From Succinivibrionaceae bacterium UBA3769 (GTDB lineage Bacteria > Pseudomonadota > Gammaproteobacteria > Enterobacterales > Succinivibrionaceae), in the NCBI GenBank assembly GCA_002372325.1, contig DFFT01000122.1, positions 3,698 to 20,716 of the forward strand: a stretch of DNA of 17,019 nucleotides, given 5' to 3'. The position numbers and the translations under genes are program-made. Positions 1 to 6,227 of this stretch are shown here, piece by piece. The notes beneath the pieces were generated by a model. That model was not told the DNA's origin, did not search any database, and worked only from the letters and a program-made list of their open reading frames with translations. The first letter of the stretch is position 1. Every line of letters begins with the position of its first letter.

Positions 1-377
1 GAAAATTATAACCATTCAGCAGCACTGTCCGCAGGTCTTACAGCGTTATAATTTTCGGTGAAGCACTGTTTTTACCATTTCACCGAAAACTTTAATAACC
101 AATCGATGGCACTGTCGTATGTCTTACAGCGTTATAATTTTCGGTGAAGCACTATTTTTACCATTTCACCGAAAATTATAACCATTCAATGCGTTATACT
201 TTTCGGTGAGGCGCTGTTTTTACCATTTCACCGAAAATTATAACCGTTCAATGGCACGGTCGCAGGTCTTACAGCGTTATACTTTTCGGTGAAGCACTGT
301 TTTTACCATTTCACCGAAAATTATAACCGTTCAGCAGCACTGTCCGCAGGTCTTACATCGTTATGCTTTTTGGTGAA
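1..377. repeat. Tandem array of ~84-bp hairpin-bearing repeat units
   Basis: The 5' hairpin arm GTTATAATTTTCGGTGAA or a close variant begins at 45, 131, 193, 276 and 360, so the spacing is 86, 62, 83 and 84 bp. Its reverse complement TTCACCGAAAATTATAAC lies at 165-182, 227-244 and 310-327. The 131-148/165-182 pair is a perfect 18-bp stem with a 16-nt loop. The unit at 193 has two mismatches in the 5' arm and the unit at 276 has one. The first full unit has a 3' arm altered after position 89, and the unit at 360 is decayed. Loops are nearly identical (gcactgtttttaccat). Spacers between hairpins are themselves related (about 32 bp, containing ggtcttacagc), and one is deleted to 10 bp at 183-192. 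Bases 1-12 are the 3' arm of another unit, so the array extends beyond the window. Function is unknown. Confidence 0.93.
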
Positions 378-532
378 TCCTTTGTATTCACGGTTCTGCG
401 GAAATTTCTCCAGCTGCGTGACAGCATAGTGGAATTCCTCGCTTTCTTTGTCCGAAACCGCCCCGGATCCGCCGCGCTTTCCGCCCTGTTGCCGCAATTT
501 AAAAATCTTTAAATTGTGAGCTATCTCAGGTA
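378..532. other. Gene-free stretch with an AT-rich inverted repeat
   Basis: No convincing gene is seen between the hairpin array and the lysC promoter. A minus-strand open frame (321-566) crosses it but begins inside the lysC promoter, runs into the repeat array and resembles no family I know. The notable structure is a perfect 9-bp inverted repeat, CAATTTAAA (495-503) and TTTAAATTG (508-516) around a 4-bp centre. It lies 16 bp upstream of the lysC -35 box. It could be a regulator site or an AT-rich promoter upstream element; the sequence does not say which. Confidence 0.5.
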
Positions 533-561
533 TTGACAAATTTTTCTTAAAAAGGTATTTT
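533..561 (+). promoter_or_regulatory. Probable sigma70 promoter of the lysC leader
   Basis: A consensus -35 box TTGACA (533-538) is followed after 17 bp by TATTTT (556-561), a 4-of-6 match to the -10 consensus. The predicted transcription start is near 568, just ahead of the 5' strand of riboswitch helix P1 at 582. This is the expected placement for a riboswitch-controlled gene. Confidence 0.7.
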
Positions 562-581
562 CTCACTAATCTTTTTTTAAA

Positions 582-742
582 CCAGAAGAGGCGCTTTTCT
601 TAGGTATCCGGAAACAGGAATTCCAGTTCCGCCGGAGAGGGAATGAAAAGCCGAGGCGGCCGCGCTGCTGGAACACGGCGCCGCTGTCGGCCATGAGGGC
701 TGAATCCCTCAGGCTGTCACGCTTAAGGTGAAGGGCTTCTGG
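582..742 (+). promoter_or_regulatory. Lysine riboswitch (L box) upstream of lysC
   Basis: The leader folds as a lysine aptamer. Helix P1 pairs CCAGAAG (582-588) with CTTCTGG (736-742), a perfect 7 bp. Conserved core segments of the L box are recognisable in order: AGAGGCGC (587-594), AGGTAT (602-607), GAGAGGGAATGAAAAGCCGA (635-654), GGCC (689-692), GGCTGTCAC (712-720) and AAGGGCTTCT (731-740). A 6-bp helix TGAGGG/CCCTCA (694-699/706-711) fits P4 and TCAC/GTGA (717-720/728-731) fits P5. By family knowledge, lysine binding lowers expression of the downstream aspartokinase. The output mechanism is unclear. GGCGG/CCGCC (741-745/758-762) overlaps P1 by two bases but its T-run starts 8 nt later, and AACTC (784-788) can pair with GAGTT (807-811) over part of the ribosome binding site. 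Confidence 0.9.
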
Positions 743-815
743 CGGATATCAGCATTCCCGCCTCCAAATCTTTTTCCTTAGGTAACTCAAACATAATACT
801 TATCAGGAGTTTTAA

Positions 816-2192
816 ATGAATCAGGTTTGCGTTGCCAAATTCGGCGGCACCAGTGTTGCCAACTATGCTGCCATGTGCAACTGTGTCAAAATTGTTACCT
901 CCAATCTGGACACAAAGCTGGTGGTATTAAGCGCCAGTGCCGGCATTACCAATCTTCTTGTGGAACTGGCCTCAGGCACTCTGGACGAAGCCAGCATAGA
1001 AGAGAGGATGGGAAAGATCTGCAATATTGAATTCTCTATTCTTGACGATCTGGGACGTCCCGCTGAAATCACCGCTGAAATCGAAAAGCTCATTCACGAA
1101 ATCCGCGATCTGGCCAAGCATGCCATTATCGAACATGACGATGCCCTTACCGACCGCATCGTTTCCTACGGCGAGATCATGTCCACCAAGATCTTTACCG
1201 AGGTTCTCAAGTCCAAGGGCTACAACGCCAAGTGGTTCGACGTGCGCGCCGTAATGCGCACCAATAACCAGTTCGGCAAGGCCACCCCCATTATCGAGGT
1301 GCTCAGCAACACCGCCAAGGAGCTCCTGACTCCGCTTCTTGATGATTACATCGTGGTTACTCAGGGCTTTATCGGTTCCAATGCCATCGGTCAGACCACC
1401 ACTCTGGGCCGCGGCGGCTCCGACTACTCCGCCGCTCTTCTGGGCGAGGCCATCGGCAACTGCAAGGCCATCGAGATCTGGACCGACGTGCCGGGCATTT
1501 ACACCACCGATCCCCGTCTGGTCAAGGAAGCTCATGTAATTCCGGAAATCACCTTCTCGGAGGCTGCCGAAATGGCTACCTTCGGCGCCAAGGTGCTGCA
1601 TCCGGCTACTATTTTCCCGGCCGTGCGCCGCAACATTCCGGTATTCGTAGGCTCCTCCAAGGCTCCGGAATCCGGCGGCACCTGGGTCAGATCCCAGACT
1701 AGCACCAAGCCGACCTTCAGAGCAGTGGCTCTCAGAAGAGATCAGATCCTGCTGACCCTGAAGAGTCCCAACATGATCGGCGCCTGCGGCTTTCTGGCAA
1801 ACATCTTCAGCATTCTGGCCAAGTACGGCATTTCCGTTGACCTTATTACCACCTCCGAGGTGAGCGTGGCTATCACTCTGGATCACACCGGATCCCAGTC
1901 CAGCGGCAAATCCGTGCTCAGCGACAGGCTCCTGGCCGAACTCAAGAGCATCTGCAGCGTCAGAGTTACTGAAAACCTGGCCCTGATTGCTCTTATCGGT
2001 AACGGCATGAGCCAGGTTTCCGGCACCGGCGCCGCCGTGTTCTCCTCCATCATGAACGTCAATATCAGAATGATCTGCTACGGCGCCAGCTCGCACAACC
2101 TCTGCTTCCTGGTAGATCAGGATCAGGCCGAGCAGGCCATTGCCGAGCTCCATCATCACCTTCTGGAGGGAAATCCCCAGGTTATCAGATAA
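816..2192 (+). CDS. lysC: Lysine-sensitive aspartokinase III
   Basis: Phosphorylates L-aspartate with ATP, the first cytosolic step to lysine, threonine, methionine and diaminopimelate. The 458-residue protein (E. coli LysC has 449) opens with the kinase signature KFGGTSV (residues 8-14). It carries the nucleotide/substrate motif GRGGSDYSAALL (198-209) and WTDVPGIYTTDPR (222-234). The C-terminal third holds two ACT-type regulatory domains with the conserved TTSEVSVAITLD (345-356), part of the lysine allosteric site in E. coli. The neighbouring loop NMIGACGF (319-326) differs from the NMLHSRGF of the E. coli enzyme, so lysine affinity may differ. A clear AGGAG (805-809) precedes the ATG. No homoserine dehydrogenase domain is present. 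The gene is preceded by a lysine riboswitch and followed by a terminator, so it looks monocistronic and under both RNA-level and allosteric lysine control. Confidence 0.96.
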   Translation: MNQVCVAKFGGTSVANYAAMCNCVKIVTSNLDTKLVVLSASAGITNLLVELASGTLDEASIEERMGKICNIEFSILDDLGRPAEITAEIEKLIHEIRDLAKHAIIEHDDALTDRIVSYGEIMSTKIFTEVLKSKGYNAKWFDVRAVMRTNNQFGKATPIIEVLSNTAKELLTPLLDDYIVVTQGFIGSNAIGQTTTLGRGGSDYSAALLGEAIGNCKAIEIWTDVPGIYTTDPRLVKEAHVIPEITFSEAAEMATFGAKVLHPATIFPAVRRNIPVFVGSSKAPESGGTWVRSQTSTKPTFRAVALRRDQILLTLKSPNMIGACGFLANIFSILAKYGISVDLITTSEVSVAITLDHTGSQSSGKSVLSDRLLAELKSICSVRVTENLALIALIGNGMSQVSGTGAAVFSSIMNVNIRMICYGASSHNLCFLVDQDQAEQAIAELHHHLLEGNPQVIR

Positions 2193-2220
2193 GCTGATGC
2201 GCTGAATCGATGATCATGCT

Positions 2221-2246
2221 AAACGGGAGCCCGGCTCCCGTTTTTT
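2221..2246 (+). terminator. Intrinsic terminator of lysC
   Basis: AAACGGGAG (2221-2229) pairs perfectly with CTCCCGTTT (2235-2243) around a CCCGG loop, and the T-run 2241-2246 follows the GC core. It starts 28 bp after the lysC stop codon. Confidence 0.92.
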
Positions 2247-2331
2247 ATTGGGATAGCAGCCGGTTCCCGGAGCCGCCCTCATGGCCGGAATGAGCTCTCG
2301 GCAACGTCACCGCAAACATTCCCCGAAAAAC

Positions 2332-2361
2332 AAAAAGGCGGAGTTTACGCCCCGCCCTTTT
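2332..2361 (-). terminator. Intrinsic terminator of the Bax-inhibitor-like gene
   Basis: Read on the minus strand, a GGCGG/CCGCC stem (2356-2352 with 2341-2337) is followed by five T (2336-2332). An A-run precedes the stem (2361-2358), so it may also work on the plus strand. A second small stem, AACCGG/CCGGTT, sits between it and the stop codon (about 2365-2380). Confidence 0.75.
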
Positions 2362-2391
2362 GATAACCGGCTGTACCGGTTTTATCGCTTA

Positions 2392-3174
2392 TCAGTTGTC
2401 AGACTGGAATTTCACAATAAGCTTCAGGAACTCCAAATACATCCAAACCAGAGTCATCAGGAGGCCCATGGCAAAGGCCATTTCATATTCCTTGCCCACC
2501 CGGCCGTGGCTGTTGGCGATATTGTCAAAATCCAAGATCAGGAACAGAGAAGCCACCACGCAGAACACGGTCTGAATGACATAGCTGAGAATGGAATGGT
2601 TTTCCGCATGAATGGTTTCAATGCCGGTGCCGCCGAACAGGATCATTATTAAGTTCACAATGTAGGTCAGCGCAATGGCAATTCCGGCCATAATCACGAA
2701 CTTCTTAAAAAAAGGAGTGGCGGAAATAAGCCCGGTGGAGAAGGCAATAAACATCGCAAGAGCGGTGATCACCGTGGCGCTGAGAGCGGAGAAGCCTACA
2801 CCAGGGTACTTGGCATCAAAGAAGGCGGTGATGCCTCCCAGGAAGATGCCTTCCGCAATGCTGTACACGGGAGCCACAAATCTGGCAGTCTTAGGCATAA
2901 AGGTGCCCACGAGACCCAGCACAATGCCGGTAATGGCGGCAACCGCAATGATTCCGGTAAGGGAACCCCCGGAAGCGGCGCCTGTCGCCATGTCCGCAAC
3001 CATTGCCTGGCCTTTGAAAAACATGACAAAACCGGTAATCAGGCAGAGCACAATCAGCATTACCGCCTTTTTGGCCGTGCCCTCCAGGGTCATAAGCTGC
3101 CCCGATGCTCCCATGGTAACTTCGGAATTTCTGCCCAAAGCCGAAGACATGGGATTTGAATATCTTAAATTCAT
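2392..3174 (-). CDS. Bax inhibitor-1/YccA-family inner-membrane protein
   Basis: A 260-residue very hydrophobic protein with about seven predicted membrane segments (roughly 37-53, 74-92, 98-118, 130-150, 158-180, 195-213 and 233-254). The N-terminal tail with MNLRYSNPMSSALGR and the pattern LDFDNI (214-219) before the last segment fit the bacterial Bax inhibitor-1-like group of uncharacterised YccA/BI-1 relatives. BI-1 proteins as a superfamily include pH-gated calcium leak channels, with acidic residues near the C-terminal helices. Whether D215/D217 play that part here is inference. The start is supported by GGGGA about 7 nt upstream. A TATTAT at 3236-3231 on the minus strand could be its -10 box, but I see no good -35. 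It is monocistronic, converging on lysC. The biological role is unknown. Confidence 0.85.
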   Translation of the reverse strand: MNLRYSNPMSSALGRNSEVTMGASGQLMTLEGTAKKAVMLIVLCLITGFVMFFKGQAMVADMATGAASGGSLTGIIAVAAITGIVLGLVGTFMPKTARFVAPVYSIAEGIFLGGITAFFDAKYPGVGFSALSATVITALAMFIAFSTGLISATPFFKKFVIMAGIAIALTYIVNLIMILFGGTGIETIHAENHSILSYVIQTVFCVVASLFLILDFDNIANSHGRVGKEYEMAFAMGLLMTLVWMYLEFLKLIVKFQSDN

Positions 3175-3302
3175 TTTTTTATCCCCATAATTGTTCGCTG
3201 ATACCTGTCAGCTTTAAAGAAATACCGTGCATAATACTATCACATTTGCCGGCTTCTTCCCCCGATAATTATGTGATTTTCTGTGTCACCCGTCCGAAAT
3301 GA

Positions 3303-3359
3303 CCGGAATATGCAGTATTCCCGGGATATACAGCTCCCCCCGGATATACAGAGTCCGGG
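3303..3359. repeat. Cluster of short CCGG-centred palindromes downstream of kdsB
   Basis: The gap between kdsB and the Bax-inhibitor-like gene (3175-3382) contains repeated CCGGGATATACAG-like words at about 3321, 3340 and 3355. It also has two small hairpins: GGAATA/TATTCC (3305-3310/3316-3321) and CCCGGA/TCCGGG (3339-3344/3354-3359). None is followed by a T-run on the minus strand, so this is not a standard terminator. It may act as 3'-end-protecting structure for the lpxK-kdsB mRNA. No gene is seen in the gap. Confidence 0.45.
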
Positions 3360-3382
3360 AATATCAGCGCGGCAAACCAATG

Positions 3383-4153
3383 CTATTTCTTCTTTTTCTC
3401 CCTTTCGCTGAAGATTTTTCTGACCCTTTCCAGATCCTCGGCCGTGTCAACTCCCAGGAGGGGATCCGTTTCCGCATAGGTTACGGCAATGCGATAGCCG
3501 TGATAAAGCACCCGGAGCTGCTCCAGGGACTCCAGAGCTTCGATTTCGCAGGGGGGCAGGGTCATGTACTTTCTGATAAAGCCCACTCGGTAGGCATAAA
3601 TGCCGATATGGCGGGCATGACCCCGGGGCGCCGACATGTCTCCGGCCCGGAAGCTGTTTCTTTCATAGGGAATGGGCGCCCGGCTGAAATAAAGAGCGTC
3701 TCCCTGATAGTTGATTACCACCTTGACGCAGTTGGGATCAAACACGTCCTCTCCGGTAACCCGGGCGCAGAGGGTGGCCATGGGAGCCTGAGAGCATTCC
3801 AGAAGATCCGCCACCTGAGCGATGTTTTCCGGCGGAATCAGAGGCTCGTCACCCTGCACATTGATCACGATCTCCTGATCTCCCAGCTTCACGGCGTTAA
3901 CCACCTCGGCAATTCTTTCGGTGCCGGAATTATGATCCGGGGAGGTCATGCACACCTCGGCGGCCACCCCGGAAGCCAGCACGGCATCCCTGATGCGGGT
4001 ATCATCGGTAGCCACAATAACCCTTTCAGCGCCGCCCTTGAGCGCCTGCTCCGCCACCCGCACCACCATGGGCTTGCCCATAATGTCCAGAAGAGGCTTT
4101 CCGGGAAGCCTTGTTGAAGCATAACGTGATGGAATAACAACCGTATAGCGCAT
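3383..4153 (-). CDS. kdsB: 3-deoxy-manno-octulosonate cytidylyltransferase (CMP-Kdo synthetase)
   Basis: Activates Kdo with CTP to CMP-Kdo in the cytosol, the donor for attaching Kdo to lipid A. The 256-residue protein (E. coli 248) has the N-terminal nucleotide-binding motif PSRYASTRLPGKPL (8-21). It also has NVQGDEPLIPP (98-108), whose aspartate binds Mg2+ in the family, and the typical C-terminal GVDTAEDLERVRKIF. The ATG overlaps the lpxK stop by one base (TAATG on the minus strand), with AGGT upstream, so translation is probably coupled to lpxK. The C-terminus ends in four lysines, a short basic tail absent from the E. coli enzyme. The lpxK-kdsB pairing matches the E. coli msbA-lpxK-ycaR-kdsB neighbourhood, but msbA and ycaR are not here. 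Confidence 0.96.
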   Translation of the reverse strand: MRYTVVIPSRYASTRLPGKPLLDIMGKPMVVRVAEQALKGGAERVIVATDDTRIRDAVLASGVAAEVCMTSPDHNSGTERIAEVVNAVKLGDQEIVINVQGDEPLIPPENIAQVADLLECSQAPMATLCARVTGEDVFDPNCVKVVINYQGDALYFSRAPIPYERNSFRAGDMSAPRGHARHIGIYAYRVGFIRKYMTLPPCEIEALESLEQLRVLYHGYRIAVTYAETDPLLGVDTAEDLERVRKIFSEREKKKK

Positions 4154-5136
4154 TAACTAATACCTCTCTCATTTTGAATATGTCTGATATCTGAAACCAG
4201 TCTGTCATAGAATTCCGGCGCTATTTCCGCCCGGATGCCCAGACAGTAAAATCCCGGAAGATCCTTTCTGCCGTATTTCACCATGTCCTTTTCAGTCATG
4301 ACAACCGGGAGATCTCCGGCCTCCCGGCGCGCCTCGTCAGCCGGAACAAAGCCATGATCGGGAACGGCAATCCGGCGCACCGGACAGAGGCCCGTTTCCT
4401 TCAGGGTTCTTATGAAGCGTTCAGGATCCCCGATGCCGGAAAGAGCGCAAACCTCTGTTCCTGCCGGGAGATCCGCAGGATCTCCATTGAGACGGCAGAC
4501 CCTGCCGGGTACCAGTCTTACCGGATACTCCCCCGGCATCGCACCGCCGTTATTCAGGATGTAATTAACCTTCCCGAGCCGGGATACCGGTTCTCTGAGG
4601 GGGCCCATAGGGAGGAGACGGCCGTTTCCGAAGCGCCTTTTGCCGTCAATAACCGCAATCTCAATATCCCGTTCCAGCGCATAGTGCTGAAGTCCGTCAT
4701 CCGTAAGAATCACGTCGAGATCATTCTCAAGATACTGAACCGCCCGGGATCTCCGGGGATCCGTAACCATGCGGACTCCGGTTTTAAGCTTAATGAGGAG
4801 GGGCTCGTCCCCGGCCTCCGCCGCCGGCGAATCCGGAGTAACCTCATAGGGCTGCATGGGAGGATGAGCTCCGTAGCCCCGGCTCACCACCCCCGTCCGG
4901 AATCCCCGGGCGGAGAGCTCCCCGGCCAGAGCGATTACCACCGGGGTTTTGCCGTTGCCCCCCACCATGATGTTGCCTACCACCACTACCGGAATGCGGC
5001 TCCGGTAAGAGGACAGGATTTTGCGGGCATAAAGAAAGCGTCTCAGGCGGACAATGAGCCCGAATATTACGGAAAAGGGCCAGAACAGCCATTTCAGAGG
5101 GCTGTCCTGAAACCAGATTTTGTCATGAAAGCTCAC
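4153..5136 (-). CDS. lpxK: Tetraacyldisaccharide 4'-kinase (lipid A 4'-kinase)
   Basis: Transfers phosphate from ATP to the 4' position of the tetraacyldisaccharide precursor to make lipid IVA, at the cytoplasmic face of the inner membrane. The length of 327 residues matches E. coli (328). A hydrophobic N-terminal anchor (about 17-30) is followed by the Walker-type GNIMVGGNGKTP (54-65), SRGYG (85-89), GDEP (109-112) and DDGLQHY (146-152), all family hallmarks. The start codon is GTG at 5136-5134, supported by a strong GAGGAG 8 nt upstream (minus strand 5150-5145). It is the first gene of a two-gene operon with kdsB, divergent from fnr across 82 bp. In E. coli msbA lies directly upstream; it is missing here. 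Confidence 0.95.
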   Translation of the reverse strand: MSFHDKIWFQDSPLKWLFWPFSVIFGLIVRLRRFLYARKILSSYRSRIPVVVVGNIMVGGNGKTPVVIALAGELSARGFRTGVVSRGYGAHPPMQPYEVTPDSPAAEAGDEPLLIKLKTGVRMVTDPRRSRAVQYLENDLDVILTDDGLQHYALERDIEIAVIDGKRRFGNGRLLPMGPLREPVSRLGKVNYILNNGGAMPGEYPVRLVPGRVCRLNGDPADLPAGTEVCALSGIGDPERFIRTLKETGLCPVRRIAVPDHGFVPADEARREAGDLPVVMTEKDMVKYGRKDLPGFYCLGIRAEIAPEFYDRLVSDIRHIQNERGIS

Positions 5137-5164
5137 GGCCGTTTCTCCTCAAGACAAGCAGTCA

Positions 5165-5193
5165 TGGAAAATCCCCGCAAAAAAAGTTAAAAT
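5165..5193 (+). promoter_or_regulatory. Possible fnr promoter
   Basis: TGGAAA (5165-5170, 4 of 6 to the -35 consensus), a 17-bp spacer and TAAAAT (5188-5193, 5 of 6 to the -10 consensus) lie in the lpxK-fnr intergenic region. No clear FNR box (TTGAT-N4-ATCAA) is visible there, so I see no evidence of the autoregulation known for E. coli fnr. Confidence 0.4.
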
Positions 5194-5218
5194 CACCGGA
5201 ATCAGCACCGAGGTTGCC

Positions 5219-5992
5219 ATGTCAGTTAAAAGTCTCCCGGATCCGAAGGATCATTCCAATGACGATCATTCCTGCGACAAGTGTCCCTGCAGTGAAATCT
5301 GCCTGCCCGGCAGAAACGCCTCTCCCTCGGATCTTTCGGCTCTCAGCAACATTATAGATAAAAGACGGGGTCTTAATAAAGGAGATATTCTCTATAAAGC
5401 CGGCGATCCCCTGCTGCGTCTTTATGCCATAAAAAGCGGCAGCCTGAAAATCTATTCCCTGAGCCAGGCCGGAGACGAACAGATCACCGGATTCTCCGTA
5501 TCCGGCGAAATCGTGGGCTTTGACGCCATTTACGAGAGAAAGCACAAATCCTTTGCCCAGGCTCTGGAAAGCACGGCCATCTGCGAAATCGACTTTGCTC
5601 AGCTGAGCCGCGCCCTGTACCGCCATCCGGAAATGAACCTGCGCTTCATGAGACTCATGAGTCATGAAATATCCGTGAAAAAGGAGCTAATGATGATGAT
5701 CTCCCGGGAAAACGCCCCTCAACGTCTGGCCTCGTTTCTTTTGCATCTCTCCCAGGCTCAGGCGCGCCGCAACCTCGCGCCCAACGTGATTAAGCTCACC
5801 ATGACCCGTTATGAAATCGGGAACTGCATCTCCCTTTCCGTGGAAACCATCAGCCGGCTGTTTTCCAGACTGGCGGAGGCCGGGGTCATCACCGTCAAGG
5901 GCCGTTATATCACCATTCTGGATCAGGAACTCCTCCGGGAGGTGGAAAACGGCAATCTGTGTCAGCCGGTAAAAGCGGAAAATGCGCCTTAA
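5219..5992 (+). CDS. fnr: FNR, oxygen-sensing transcriptional regulator
   Basis: Cytosolic CRP/FNR-family regulator that binds an oxygen-labile [4Fe-4S] cluster and, as a dimer, controls anaerobic genes. The 257-residue protein (E. coli 250) keeps the cluster ligands in the pattern C19-X2-C22-X5-C28 plus C122; C24 is an extra cysteine in the N-terminal cluster. The cyclic-nucleotide-type beta-barrel contains GDEQITGFSVSGEIVGFDAI (85-104). The C-terminal helix-turn-helix carries VETISRLF with E209, S212 and R213, the residues that read TTGAT half-sites in E. coli FNR, so the same target is expected. GAGGT ends 4 nt before the ATG. The gene lies beside uspE, as in enterobacteria. Autoregulation is common in the family, but no FNR box is obvious here. 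Confidence 0.96.
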   Translation: MSVKSLPDPKDHSNDDHSCDKCPCSEICLPGRNASPSDLSALSNIIDKRRGLNKGDILYKAGDPLLRLYAIKSGSLKIYSLSQAGDEQITGFSVSGEIVGFDAIYERKHKSFAQALESTAICEIDFAQLSRALYRHPEMNLRFMRLMSHEISVKKELMMMISRENAPQRLASFLLHLSQAQARRNLAPNVIKLTMTRYEIGNCISLSVETISRLFSRLAEAGVITVKGRYITILDQELLREVENGNLCQPVKAENAP

Positions 5993-6003
5993 CTGATCCT
6001 GCG

Positions 6004-6068
6004 GAAGATACCTCTCATACCCGGAAGCTCCGGCTCAGAAGCTTTAGCTGTATTTCCGGGATATCTTC
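6004..6068. other. Two-tier inverted repeat downstream of fnr
   Basis: Outer arms GAAGATA (6004-6010) and TATCTTC (6062-6068) enclose inner arms CCCGGAA (6020-6026) and TTCCGGG (6054-6060), starting 11 bp after the fnr stop. There is no T-run, so it may stabilise the fnr mRNA 3' end or be a Rho-dependent or regulatory structure. It occupies part of the 235-bp fnr-uspE gap, where I see no gene. Confidence 0.55.
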
Positions 6069-6164
6069 ATGCTGTCCTGATCCCGTACTCTCCTGTTCTC
6101 ACGCCGTCCTCATGTTTTCCCCGGGATGTTGAAGTACTGCAAGGAAAAATATCCGGAAATTGCC

Positions 6165-6170
6165 TACAAT
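6165..6170 (+). promoter_or_regulatory. Candidate -10 box for uspE
   Basis: TACAAT matches 5 of 6 bases of the -10 consensus and lies 57 bp before the uspE start codon. No good -35 hexamer sits 16-18 bp upstream, so any promoter would need an activator or another start. No FNR box is visible. Confidence 0.3.
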
Positions 6171-6227
6171 GGTGTTATCTGGCTGAAATATGCCCGATGA
6201 CGCTAAGCTGAATGCCGGAGGTGTCCC

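Noticed and set aside
1..377. CRISPR array or integron attC array
   Set aside because: The spacers are similar to one another, the units are too long for CRISPR, and there are no cas genes. No gene cassettes lie between palindromes, and the end sequences only partly resemble the attC core GTTRRRY.
321..566. Minus-strand 81-codon open frame across the end of the hairpin array
   Set aside because: It starts inside the lysC promoter, its C-terminal part is repeat DNA, it has no recognisable family and no good ribosome binding site.
972..2159. 395-codon minus-strand open frame opposite lysC
   Set aside because: Antisense shadow; it is Gly/Ala/His-rich with no domain, while lysC is unmistakable.
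3299..4117. 272-codon plus-strand open frame opposite kdsB
   Set aside because: Antisense shadow of kdsB, lacking a ribosome binding site and family resemblance.
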